Positions 6,324 through 14,614 of a stretch of 64,000 nt of DNA are shown here, in pieces; positions within the stretch are counted from its first letter, which is position 1; every line of letters begins with the position of its first letter. The notes below the pieces were generated by a model that saw nothing but the letters and a program-made list of their open reading frames with translations, did no database searches and had not been told where the DNA came from. The translations under genes and the position numbers were made by a program. Source of the stretch: Oryzobacter telluris (GTDB lineage Bacteria; Actinomycetota; Actinomycetes; Actinomycetales; Dermatophilaceae); contig NZ_CP170723.1 in the NCBI RefSeq assembly GCF_043099285.1, positions 434,001 through 498,000 of the forward strand. Reading direction: 5' to 3'.

Positions 6324-8693
6324 TCAGGGTGTGGCGGTCGGCTCCGCGCCGGAACCCGGCTCGGGCGAGGTGACCACGGACGGCTCGGCCGACGGTTCCG
6401 GGCTCGGCTCGGCACTGGGTCCGGCGCTCGGCTCGGGGTCCGGCGCCGGTGAGCTCGGGGCCGGTTCGCCACTCGGCGGCGGGTCCGCTGGGCTGGCACC
6501 GGGATCCGGACCCGTCGTCCCCCCAGGTGCGGGCGACCCGGTAGGGGAGCCGCTGGGAACGGTTCCCCCGGGCCCGGTCGGGCTGACGCCCACCACCTCG
6601 AGGATCTCGGTCTCGAAGGCCTCGAGGCGACCCTGGATCTCCGAGAGCGGCACGCCCTCGATGCCGGCACCGAAGGCGGCGATCCGCCCCCAGACCTCCT
6701 CGAGGCGGGCCCGGGCCGCGGCGTCGAGCTCGCCGGGGACCGTGACGACGAGCTGGGTCGCCAGCGCGAAGGTCAGGCACTCGACGCACGCGTAGTTGAC
6801 GGCGCCGGACAGGTTCTGCGGCACCACGACGTCGGCCTGCCCCGAGATGAGGACGACCTGGAAGGCGACGGCGACGGTCCGGCACCCGGTGCAGCTCGCG
6901 AACGCGTAGGCCTCGTTGGTGTTGAGGACGCGGTCACCGTCGGCCCAGACCAGGGCGAGGGCGACGTCGTACTGCGTGCTGCCGTCGGTGGTGTTGACCG
7001 ACAGCGCCTGGTTGTCGCCCTCGTCCGGTGGCAGCGGGCGGTTGAACGGGAACACCCACGTGGGGGCGGTGGTGGCCCCGCCGCGCGGCACCATGACGAC
7101 GGACAGGGCGGGGCGTGCCGCGGTGGGGACGGCCTCGCCCTCCGGCCACAGCGTGGTCGCCCGACCGGCACGGCCCTCGCTGAGCCCGACGGGCATCGTG
7201 CGGGTCAGGGCCGGCAGGGCGTCCTGGAGGGCGCCGCGCTCGTAGGCCTGGATGGGGCGGTAAATGCCCGGCTGGGGCCACCAGGCCCACGCGAGCCCCG
7301 CGACCAGGAGCGCGGCAAGGGCCCCGGCGCCGGCGCGGCGCACCGGCCGGCCGTCGGTGCCGCGCCACGCGCGCGTGGCCACCTGCCGGGTCGTGCGCAC
7401 GAGGAGGAGGAGGGAGGCCATGACCGGGAGGGCGATCGCCGCGACCCCGAGTGCGCGGGCCGAGGCGCCGAGGACGTCACCGTCCGACCAGCGCTCGCCG
7501 AGCAGGCTGCCCTGCTCCGTGACGCCGGCGACGGCCGTCGCGACGAGCCGCGGCAGCGCCAGCACCATGAGGCCGACGGTGACGAGGAGGACGGGGACGA
7601 CGACGAGCACCCACGTGGTGACGACGGCGCGGGCCCACGGCTTGAGGACGCGAGCCTCGGGGGAGCGCCAGCGGCCGGGGAGGAGCGAGGCGAGGGTCGG
7701 GCCGATGCGGTGGTAGAGGTCGGGGACGCCGGTGAGGTCGGCGAGCACGTGGTAGCCGTCGAACCGCACGAACGGGGCCAGCTGTCGCAGCATCTGCAGG
7801 ACCTGCGTCGCGATGATGAGCAGGACTGCGTCCCAGCGGGTTCCGAACCAGAGCCCGAACATCGCCACGGCCACGATGGCGTTGAAGTACAGGCCGCCGA
7901 GGTCGGTGCGCACGCGGCCGCCGCGGCCCAGCCGGTAGCTGTCGGTGACGTCGGTGTAGAAGGCCGGCCAGACGAGGTAGAGACCTGCGCCCATCGCCCC
8001 GGGCCGGGCGCCGCCGTAGCGGGCTGCCGCCGCGTGGCCGAACTCGTGGAACCCGGCCGACAGGATGGTCAGCCCGAAGACGGCCAGGAGCAGCCCCGGC
8101 TCGTGGAACGCGTCGTGCGCGGCGGACGCGAGCCCCTTCTCCGCCAGGACCCACCCGCAGACGGCGAGGAAGGCCAGCAGCACCACCACGACGACGACCG
8201 GGGCGAACAGGGCGGCGAAGGGTGCGGTGAGCCGGCGGGTGACGTCCTCATCGGACACGACGTAGCGAAAGCGCAACCCCAGCAACGGGTTCGAGCGCTT
8301 GAGCTCGGGGTCGGTGCCGTCGGCGCGTTGCAGCGTCCCCAGCTCGCGCAGCTTCCCGCAGAGCGTGGCCACGTTCTCGGAGGTGACCAGGCGGCCCGAG
8401 GACGCGGACACGGCCTCGGCGACCCCCGCCAGGTCCCGCCGCCCGTCGACCGCCTCGAGGACGAGGTAGAGCAGCGGGGTCAGCTGGATGGTCTGGCCGT
8501 CGGCCCGCCGCACGAGCGCCGGCGGCTCGCGGTACCCGGACCCGGCGACCTCACCGATCAGCTCGAGCCCGGAGGCCCGTGTCGGGACGTCGAGGGGTTC
8601 GGCGGGTGCGGCGGGTGTCGCGGCGGACGAGGGCGACGGCACGCGGCCGCGCTCCTCGCCCGCCGCGGCATCCGCGTCGGGGAGCAGGGTCAC
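6324..8693 (-). CDS. M50-family membrane zinc metalloprotease with PqqD/RRE-like N-terminus
   Basis: 789 residues. Residues ~55-125 (VRRADGQTIQLTPLLYLVLE ... VATLCGKLRELGTL) resemble the PqqD-like fold used by peptide-modifying enzymes to grip leader peptides. About eight to ten membrane helices follow; the second contains the zinc motif HEFGH (216-220). Later elements include DLGGLYFNAI and FVRFDGYHVLADL, typical of the COG1994 'putative peptide zinc metalloprotease' group (YydH-like). A large extracytoplasmic domain has two Cys pairs (CTGC, CVEC). The last ~85 residues are a Pro/Ser/Glu-rich tail. The frame extends upstream, but the GTG at 8693 follows the preceding stop by 7 nt and is where family similarity begins. 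The preceding gene is the obvious candidate substrate. Site-2-protease activity is family knowledge, not shown. Confidence 0.8.
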   Translation of the reverse strand: MTLLPDADAAAGEERGRVPSPSSAATPAAPAEPLDVPTRASGLELIGEVAGSGYREPPALVRRADGQTIQLTPLLYLVLEAVDGRRDLAGVAEAVSASSGRLVTSENVATLCGKLRELGTLQRADGTDPELKRSNPLLGLRFRYVVSDEDVTRRLTAPFAALFAPVVVVVVLLAFLAVCGWVLAEKGLASAAHDAFHEPGLLLAVFGLTILSAGFHEFGHAAAARYGGARPGAMGAGLYLVWPAFYTDVTDSYRLGRGGRVRTDLGGLYFNAIVAVAMFGLWFGTRWDAVLLIIATQVLQMLRQLAPFVRFDGYHVLADLTGVPDLYHRIGPTLASLLPGRWRSPEARVLKPWARAVVTTWVLVVVPVLLVTVGLMVLALPRLVATAVAGVTEQGSLLGERWSDGDVLGASARALGVAAIALPVMASLLLLVRTTRQVATRAWRGTDGRPVRRAGAGALAALLVAGLAWAWWPQPGIYRPIQAYERGALQDALPALTRTMPVGLSEGRAGRATTLWPEGEAVPTAARPALSVVMVPRGGATTAPTWVFPFNRPLPPDEGDNQALSVNTTDGSTQYDVALALVWADGDRVLNTNEAYAFASCTGCRTVAVAFQVVLISGQADVVVPQNLSGAVNYACVECLTFALATQLVVTVPGELDAAARARLEEVWGRIAAFGAGIEGVPLSEIQGRLEAFETEILEVVGVSPTGPGGTVPSGSPTGSPAPGGTTGPDPGASPADPPPSGEPAPSSPAPDPEPSAGPSAEPSPEPSAEPSVVTSPEPGSGAEPTATP

Positions 8694-8700
8694 GGGGGGA

Positions 8701-9363
8701 CTACTGCTGGATGTCGGACGTCTGGTCGGTGGAGGCCGAGGCGTCCGCGTCGATGTCCTGGGTGATGATCGCGTCCTGCTGGGCGATCGCGACGGCGTCG
8801 GAGTCGACCGACGCGACGTTGGCCGCGACGGCGGCGTCGATGGGCGCGGCGACGTTGGCGTTTGCCGCGACCGCACCGGTGATCGGGGCCGCGATGTCGA
8901 GGTCCGCGGCGAGGTCGACGTCGACGTCGAGCAGGTCGCCGTCGAGGACCGAGCCCGTGTCGGTGGGGTCGGTCGCGTCGACCGGGTCGGTGCCCGGGTC
9001 GGTGGTGCCGGGGTCGGTCGTGCCGTCGGGCGCGGGGGCCGGGTCGGCCTGGTCGATGGTGCTGTCCTGGACGCCCTCGGCGACCGCGGACCCGGTGATG
9101 CCCTGGTCGATGATGACGCCCTGGTCGGCCATCGCCTGGGCCTGCGAGCCCACGGACAGGACGTTGGCGCCGACGGCGGCGTCGATGGGTGCGGCGACGT
9201 TGGCGTTGGCGGCGACCGCGAGGTCGATCGGCGCCGCCGCGTCGAGGCCGAGGTCGAGGTCGGCGTTGAGGTCGAGGAGGCTGATGACCTCCTTGTCGGG
9301 CAGGGCCGTGCCGGCCTCGCCGGCGAGCTCGGCGTCGGTGAGGGGGATCGGGTCGGTCGTCAT
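8701..9363 (-). CDS. Repeat protein with leader-like N-terminus, candidate substrate of the M50 protease
   Basis: 220 residues, acidic, without Cys or a signal peptide. Residues ~15-33 (EAGTALPDKEVISLLDLN) look like the leader segments of actinobacterial peptides ('ALPD-E-xSL'). Two imperfect copies of a ~60-residue Ala/Asn/Asp-rich unit follow (about 31-90 and 139-204); each contains VAANANVAAPIDAAV and ends in an 'II-DQ-I' motif. A low-complexity Asp/Pro/Thr linker (~105-138) separates them. AAGGAG 7 nt before the ATG is an excellent ribosome binding site, implying high expression. It is the first gene of a two-gene operon with the metalloprotease 7 bp downstream. I know no assigned function. 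Inference: a translocated or processed structural peptide. Confidence 0.75.
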   Translation of the reverse strand: MTTDPIPLTDAELAGEAGTALPDKEVISLLDLNADLDLGLDAAAPIDLAVAANANVAAPIDAAVGANVLSVGSQAQAMADQGVIIDQGITGSAVAEGVQDSTIDQADPAPAPDGTTDPGTTDPGTDPVDATDPTDTGSVLDGDLLDVDVDLAADLDIAAPITGAVAANANVAAPIDAAVAANVASVDSDAVAIAQQDAIITQDIDADASASTDQTSDIQQ

Positions 9364-9848
9364 GTCGTGCTCCTTGTCCTGGGGGATCCCGGGGGTCTGC
9401 CGGGGCCCCCCGCGAGAGGGCCTGAGTGGCGCAGCCTAGAGGCCCGCAGGGCCCCTGACCTGCGATGAGTGCACCCGACTTACCCCGGGCGCCCGATCCG
9501 AAACCTCGGGCGGGCCGACCACCGAGCGGGCGCGGGTCCGGAGGCGGCGGAACGCGTGATATAACTTCGACTTATGCACGCGATAACGCAACGTGTGGTG
9601 AGCCGTCACCCCGACGCCCCCGCGACCGCCCGCCTGCGCTGTCGCACGACCTGTCGCCGGTCCTGACACCGGTGGGGTCCGCGCCCGTCGCGTGACCCAC
9701 CCCTGGCCGCCCCGATCGCGACTGCTCCCGTGAGCGCGAACCGTGGCCGGCCCCGGCCCCGTGCCGGTCCCGCGAGCCCCCGGCACCGACGCCGGGACGC
9801 GCTCCGCAGCCGCTCCCAGCCGTTTCCCAGACCCGTCGAGGACGACCC
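9364..9848. other. 485-bp divergent intergenic region
   Basis: This gap separates the minus-strand repeat-protein gene from the plus-strand oxygenase. Short frames cross it but none looks like a gene. The only notable part is an AT-richer island at about 9553-9595, described separately; the remainder is high-GC sequence in which I see nothing. Confidence 0.6.
9553..9582. promoter_or_regulatory. AT-rich imperfect inverted repeat, possible operator or promoter
   Basis: Arms CGCGTGATATAA (9553-9564) and TTATGCACGCG (9572-9582) pair apart from one extra base, around a 7-nt spacer. TATAAC at 9560-9565 could be a -10 element for either direction. It stands out because the surroundings are nearly pure GC. 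The regulator is unknown. Confidence 0.3.
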
Positions 9849-10930
9849 ATGACCACCACCGCCGCACGCCCCCTGCCACCACGTCCGGCCGCCGCCCGCA
9901 CCCTGCCGCTCGTCGACCTCGAGGCGGCCGACCGCTCACCCGCCGAGCGGGCCGACACCTGCGCCGCCTGCGCACCGCAGCCCACGACCTCGGCTTCTTC
10001 TACGCGGTCGGCCACGGCATCCCCCGCGAGGTGGAGGACGACCTCCTCGCCGCCACGCGCACCTTCTTCGCCCTGCCCGAGGACGAGCGGCGTCGCATCT
10101 CGAACACCCGCTCGCCGCAGTTCCGCGGCTACACGAGCCTGGCCACCGAGCAGACCGCCGGCGCGCCCGACGAGCGCGAGCAGATCGACATCGGGGTCGA
10201 GCGGCCCGCCCTCGACCTCGGCCCCGAGGACCCGGCCTACCTGCGGCTCGTCGGCCCGAACCAGTGGCCCGAGCGGGTGCCCGAGCTGAAGCCGGCGGTG
10301 CTGCGCTGGCAGGCCGAGGCCGGCCGGGTCGCCCGCACCGTCCTGGCCCTGCTGGCGGAGGCGCTCGGCGAGGAGCCGACCTGGTTCGACCGCTGGTTCG
10401 ACGACGAGGCCGTCTCGACGACCAAGCTCGTCCGGTACCCCGCCCCGCCGGTGGGCCTGGCCCCCGGTGACGCCGGGCAGGGCGTCGGCGCGCACAAGGA
10501 CTACGGCTGGCTCGCCCTCGTGCTCCAGGACGAGCACCAGGGACTCGAGGTCCGCGGCGACGACGGCGGCTGGATCGAGGCCACGCCGGTGCCCGGCACG
10601 CTGGTCGTCAACGTCGGTGAGGCGCTGGAGGTCGCGACCGGCGGCTACCTGCGGGCCAACGTCCACCGCGTCGTCGTCCCGCGCGACGGGGACGACCGCT
10701 ACTCCATCCCCTACTTCCTCGCCCCGCGGTACGACGCCGTGGTCGAGCCGCTGACCCTCCCCGCCGACCTCGCCGCTCAGGCCCGCGGCGTCGAGCAGGA
10801 CCCGGACAACCCCATCTACGCCGAGTACGGGCGCAAGGCCCTCGTCGGCTGGCTCCGTTCGCACCCCGAGGTGGCCCGCCGCCACCACGCCGACCTCCTC
10901 GAGGACCCGCAGTGGAACCCCGCGCGATGA
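9849..10930 (+). pseudogene. Isopenicillin-N-synthase-family 2-oxoglutarate/Fe(II) oxygenase, frameshifted
   Basis: The start at 9849 has GAGGA about 8 nt upstream and opens with the family N-terminus TLPLVDLEAADRSPAERA. At about 9957-9975 the similarity jumps to another frame, which continues RTAAHDLGFFYAVGHGIP to the stop at 10930. The span is 1082 nt, one short of a multiple of three, so a single missing base explains it. Everything downstream is intact: Fe(II) ligands in GAHKDYGWLAL (HxD) and NVHRVVVPRD, and the 2-oxoglutarate-binding R-x-S in DRYSIPYF; restored length would be ~360 residues. It precedes metQ by 198 bp in the same direction, an arrangement suggesting a role in sulfur or methionine-related metabolism. 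A real inactivation and a sequencing error are both possible. Confidence 0.8.
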
Positions 10931-11128
10931 CCGTGGCGCGCGGTCCCGGGCGCCGATGTCCGCGGCGGTGGTCCCCGGGGTCACCACCACCCCGGGCCGC
11001 CACCGCTCGTCCCTGACCGCCCGCACTCCCCAGCACCACAGCGCAGCACCCGAACCCGCACCGACGCGGCACCACGAGCGCCGGCCCTTCGCCGTGCCCC
11101 CACGGCACCACACCCAGGAGAGAACCCC

Positions 11129-12085
11129 ATGTCCGACAGCAGCACCCCCACCGGGTCCACCGCGACCATCCCGCCGAGCGGCGGCGCCTCCCTCACCGAG
11201 CTCGAGCCCGAGGGCCGCGGCAACCGCACGAAGATTGTCATCGCCGTCGTGGCGGTCGTCGCCGTCGTCGCGACCGCCCTCCTCGCCTGGCGACCGTGGT
11301 CCTCCGGCGAGACCTCCAAGTACAGCGCGGCCGATGCGCCGCTGCGCGTGTTCGCCTCCGTCACACCGCACTCCGAGATCCTCAAGTACGTCAACGACGA
11401 GCTGGCCAAGGGCGAGTTCTCGCTGAAGGTCATCGAGGAGACCGACGGGGTCAACGGCAACGACGTCGTCGAGAACGGCGACGCCGACGTCAGCTACTTC
11501 CAGCACGTGCCCTACCTCGAGTCGGACAGCGCCGACAAGGGCTACACCGACCTCGCGGTCGGCGCCACGGTGCACGTCGAGCCCTACGGCATCTACTCCG
11601 ACAAGGTCACCTCGCTGAATGACGTGCCCGACGGCGGGCTCGTCCTGCTCTCGAACAACGTGAGCAACGTGGCCCGTGGCCTCTACCTCCTCCAGGAGGC
11701 CGGCCTCATCACGCTGCCCTACAAGTTCGGGGACACCTCGCCCGAGGCGCTGAAGATCACCGAGGCCGACATCGTCTCCAACCCGAAGAACCTCGAGTTC
11801 CGCCAGGTCGAGCCGGCCCAGATCCCCCGCTCGCTGCCCGATGCGGCCCTCGGCCTCGTCAACGGCAACGTCGCGCTCGAGGCGGGCCTGAAGCCCGCCG
11901 AGGACGCGCTGCTGCTGGAGAAGGCGGCCGGCAACCCGTACGCCAACATCCTCACGGTGCCGACGGCGCTCGAGGACGACCCGCGGGTGCAGAAGCTCGA
12001 GGCGATCCTCGAGGGACCCGAGGTCGCGGCCTTCATCGACAAGACCTACCCGGGCTCCGTCATCCCCGTCGCCGGGGGGAAGTGA
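11129..12085 (+). CDS. metQ: Methionine ABC transporter substrate-binding protein (NlpA/MetQ family), TM-anchored
   Basis: 318 residues. The periplasmic-binding core (~70-315) has family features RVFASVTPHSEILKYV, DVSYFQHVPYLES, VGATVHVEPYGIYS, LLSNNVSNVARGLYLLQEAG and EAGLKPAEDALLLE. Instead of the usual lipoprotein signal it begins with a ~33-residue polar Ser/Thr/Pro segment, then one hydrophobic helix (35-53, IVIAVVAVVAVVATALLAW) without a lipobox Cys. It is therefore probably tethered by an uncleaved N-terminal helix. It delivers methionine (D or L, or derivatives) to MetNI. metN starts 3 bp after its stop, so metQNI form one operon. An AGGAGA sequence precedes the ATG. Confidence 0.92.
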   Translation: MSDSSTPTGSTATIPPSGGASLTELEPEGRGNRTKIVIAVVAVVAVVATALLAWRPWSSGETSKYSAADAPLRVFASVTPHSEILKYVNDELAKGEFSLKVIEETDGVNGNDVVENGDADVSYFQHVPYLESDSADKGYTDLAVGATVHVEPYGIYSDKVTSLNDVPDGGLVLLSNNVSNVARGLYLLQEAGLITLPYKFGDTSPEALKITEADIVSNPKNLEFRQVEPAQIPRSLPDAALGLVNGNVALEAGLKPAEDALLLEKAAGNPYANILTVPTALEDDPRVQKLEAILEGPEVAAFIDKTYPGSVIPVAGGK

Positions 12086-12088
12086 CCC

Positions 12089-13084
12089 GTGTTCCGCACC
12101 GAGGAGCTCGTCAAGACGTTCGGCGACGGTCCCGAACGGGTGGAGGCGCTCAAGGGGATCACCCTCGACATCCCCGAGGGTGAGGTGTTCGGCATCGTCG
12201 GTCACTCCGGCGCCGGCAAGAGCACCCTGATCCGCTGCCTCAACCTGCTCGAGCGTCCCACGTCGGGACGGGTCTTCCTCGACGAGGTGGAGCTCACCGG
12301 CCTCAGCGCCGGTGAGCTCCGCCGCCGTCGGCAGAAGATCGGCATGATCTTCCAGCACTTCCACCTCTTCGAGTCGCGCACCGTGCTCGGGAACGTCGCG
12401 TTCCCGCTCGAGCTGCGCGGCATCGACAAGGCGCGGCGCGAGGCGCGGGCCCGCGAGATCCTCGAGATCGTCGGGCTCGCCGACCGGGCGCACGAGCACC
12501 CATCGCGCCTGTCCGGCGGGATGAAGCAGCGCGTCGGCATCGCGCGGGCCCTCGCCGGGTCGCCCAAGGTCCTGCTCTGCGACGAGGCGACCAGCGCCCT
12601 CGACACCCGCACCGCCCAGCAGATCCTCGGGCTGCTGCGCGACGTCAACGAGGCGTTCGGGGTCACCGTCGTCCTCATCACCCACGACATGGAGGTCGTG
12701 CGCTCGGCCTGCGGGTCGGCGGCGCTGCTGTCCGACGGCCGCATCGTCGAGTCCGGCCGGCTCACCGACCTGGCGCTGGACTCCGGCTCGGCGCTCGGCC
12801 GGCTCCTGCTCCCGCTGCGCGGCGCCCCGGTCGGTGAGGACGAGACGCACCTCCTGCTCACCGTCGCCGACGTCGCCCACGGCTCGGCGGCGCTGTCGCG
12901 CCTGGCCCGCGACCTCGACGTCGACGTCACGATCCGGGCCGGCTCCATCGAGCGGATCCAGGCCCAGGACGTCGGCCGCTTCCAGGTGGCGCTCGAGCCG
13001 CGCCCCGACCGCGGGACGCCCGCGACGGACGCCGTGGTGCGCTACCTCACCGACCAGGGCGTCCGGACGGAGGTCCTCGCATGA
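12089..13084 (+). CDS. metN: Methionine ABC transporter ATP-binding protein
   Basis: 331 residues. The nucleotide-binding domain (1-240) shows Walker A GHSGAGKST, a Q-loop in GMIFQHFHLF, signature LSGGMKQRVGIARAL, Walker B VLLCDEATSALD and the switch histidine in LITHDMEV. The C-terminal ~90 residues (ETHLLLTVADVAHGSAALSR onward) match the NIL/ACT-like domain that senses methionine and inhibits transport in MetN. The GTG start lies 3 bp after metQ, and its stop overlaps the metI start as ATGA, so the three products are made together. It powers methionine import at the cytoplasmic face of the membrane. Confidence 0.95.
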   Translation: MFRTEELVKTFGDGPERVEALKGITLDIPEGEVFGIVGHSGAGKSTLIRCLNLLERPTSGRVFLDEVELTGLSAGELRRRRQKIGMIFQHFHLFESRTVLGNVAFPLELRGIDKARREARAREILEIVGLADRAHEHPSRLSGGMKQRVGIARALAGSPKVLLCDEATSALDTRTAQQILGLLRDVNEAFGVTVVLITHDMEVVRSACGSAALLSDGRIVESGRLTDLALDSGSALGRLLLPLRGAPVGEDETHLLLTVADVAHGSAALSRLARDLDVDVTIRAGSIERIQAQDVGRFQVALEPRPDRGTPATDAVVRYLTDQGVRTEVLA

Positions 13085-13776
13085 GCGCCGCACCCACCCT
13101 CGCCGCCGCGAGCGACGGGTCGCTCGCCGAGTACGTCCCGATCCTCTGGCAGGCGCTGGGCGAGACCGTCTACATGGTCGCGCTGTCGGCCGTGCTGACG
13201 TTCGTGCTCGGGCTGCTGCTCGGCATCGCGCTCTACGTGACCGCGCCGGACGGGCTGCTGCCCAACCGCTGGGTCAACCTCCCGATCGGGCTGCTCGTCA
13301 ACGTCAGCCGGTCGCTGCCCTTCCTCATCCTGCTCATCGTGCTCATCCCGGTGACCCGCGCCATCGTGGGGACGTCGCTGGGGGCCACGGCGGCGATCGT
13401 GCCGCTGACCGCGGGGACGGCCCCGTTCTTCGGGCGCGTGGTGGAGACCGCGCTGCGCGAGATCGACAAGGGACGGATCGAGGCGGCCCAGGCGATGGGC
13501 GCGACCCACCTCGACGTCATCCGGAAGGTGCTTCTCCCCGAGGCGCTTCCGGCCCTGCTCGCCGGTGTGACGCTGACCCTCGTGATGTTCGTCGACTACT
13601 CGGCCATGGCCGGGGCGATCGGCGCCGGCGGGCTCGGCACGGTCGCCATCAAGTACGGGTACCAGCGGTTCAACACCGAGCTGATGCTCGCGACGGTCGT
13701 GGTGCTCGTCGTCATCGTGCAGGCGATCCAGCTCGGCGGCGAGGCCGTGGTGCGCCGGGTGGCCCGCCGCCGCTGA
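13081..13776 (+). CDS. metI: Methionine ABC transporter permease
   Basis: 231 residues with five or six membrane helices, the usual size for MetI. The cytoplasmic EAA loop that contacts MetN reads EAAQAMGATHLDVIRKVLLP (about residues 138-157). VNVSRSLPFLILLIVLIPV is a typical MetI helix. Translation begins inside the metN stop (ATGA). A compact hairpin follows the stop, ending the operon against the convergent GPP34 gene. Confidence 0.95.
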   Translation: MSAAPTLAAASDGSLAEYVPILWQALGETVYMVALSAVLTFVLGLLLGIALYVTAPDGLLPNRWVNLPIGLLVNVSRSLPFLILLIVLIPVTRAIVGTSLGATAAIVPLTAGTAPFFGRVVETALREIDKGRIEAAQAMGATHLDVIRKVLLPEALPALLAGVTLTLVMFVDYSAMAGAIGAGGLGTVAIKYGYQRFNTELMLATVVVLVVIVQAIQLGGEAVVRRVARRR

Positions 13777-13786
13777 CGCTTGCCCG

Positions 13787-13803
13787 CCCACCCGCCGGGT
13801 GGG
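13787..13803. terminator. Compact hairpin between convergent metI and GPP34 genes
   Basis: CCCACCC (13787-13793) and GGGTGGG (13797-13803) pair perfectly around GCC. It lies 10 bp after the metI stop and directly abuts the stop of the minus-strand GPP34 gene, so it can serve both. Confidence 0.5.
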
Positions 13804-14505
13804 TCAGCCGGAGCCGCCGACGACGGCGGCGGTGGTCGCCGCGGTCGTGGCGGCCACCACGGCGGCGTTGATGTCGGCGATCGCCTTGGCGACCGCGGGT
13901 CCGCCCCACACCGACGCGCTCGCGACCTCGGCCCGGGCCCTGAGGTCCTTGGCCGGCACCTGCGGGAAGAGCTTGCGCAGCAGCCCGGTGGCCTGGGCGA
14001 TGGAGACGAGCACCGCGACGGCTGGGTCGCCCGACCGGTTCCCGTCGAGGGCGCTGCGCACGGCGTCGACGGTGGCGACGTGCTCGCCCGTGACGTGGTG
14101 CCACCGGGTGCGCGGGAAGAGCCCGAGCACCTTGTCGGTGACCGGCCGGACGTACCCTGCGACCTCGAGGCGCTGCCAGGTGTCGGTGCGCAGCCGGCCG
14201 GCCCGGTCGGTGAAGCTCGAGGCCCCGCCGAACCGGCCGATCGCGTCCTTGGGGGAGCGGTCGACGGCTCGCTCGAGCACCTCGGCGAGCTCCGCCGGCG
14301 GAGTGACGCCCGTGGCGCGGACCCGCGTGTGCCGCCCCTCGCCCTCGAGGCGGATGACGCCCAGCTGGGCCAGCTCGAGGAGCGCGGCCCCGGAGAGGCC
14401 GACCTTGAGCCGGGTGTCGTCGACGAGCCCCCTGCCGGTGGGCGGGTCGTGGGCGAGCAGCAGGAACCGGGCGTGGAGGGGGAGTGGGTGACGGTCGGTG
14501 CTCAT
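13804..14505 (-). CDS. GPP34 (Golgi phosphoprotein 3-like) family protein
   Basis: 233 residues. The family pattern is clear: LHARFLLLAHDPPTGRGL near the N-terminus, then LKVGLSGAALLELAQLGVIRL, a helical middle, TWQRLEVAGYVRP, GLFPRTRWHHV, and a C-terminal repetitive Ala/Thr helix (AAVVAATTAATTAAVVGG). Eukaryotic GOLPH3 binds phosphatidylinositol-4-phosphate; the bacterial proteins, common in actinobacteria, have no established role. GAGGAG 5 nt before the ATG supports the start. It follows the DrrB-like permease gene by 109 bp on the same strand and could be a distal member of that operon. Confidence 0.88.
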   Translation of the reverse strand: MSTDRHPLPLHARFLLLAHDPPTGRGLVDDTRLKVGLSGAALLELAQLGVIRLEGEGRHTRVRATGVTPPAELAEVLERAVDRSPKDAIGRFGGASSFTDRAGRLRTDTWQRLEVAGYVRPVTDKVLGLFPRTRWHHVTGEHVATVDAVRSALDGNRSGDPAVAVLVSIAQATGLLRKLFPQVPAKDLRARAEVASASVWGGPAVAKAIADINAAVVAATTAATTAAVVGGSG

Positions 14506-14614
14506 GGCGTCCTCCTCGGGCGGGTGCTGGTCCCTCGACGGTAGGTGCGGTGGCGGGGCGGCGTCCTCCGCCGAGCGGTGGAGCCCGCCCTCGTCATCGC
14601 GCCGGACCCGGGGG

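Noticed and set aside
10931..11128. A SAM riboswitch in front of metQ
   Set aside because: The gap has GC-rich pairing potential (around 10960-11005) but none of the conserved SAM-riboswitch core could be recognised.
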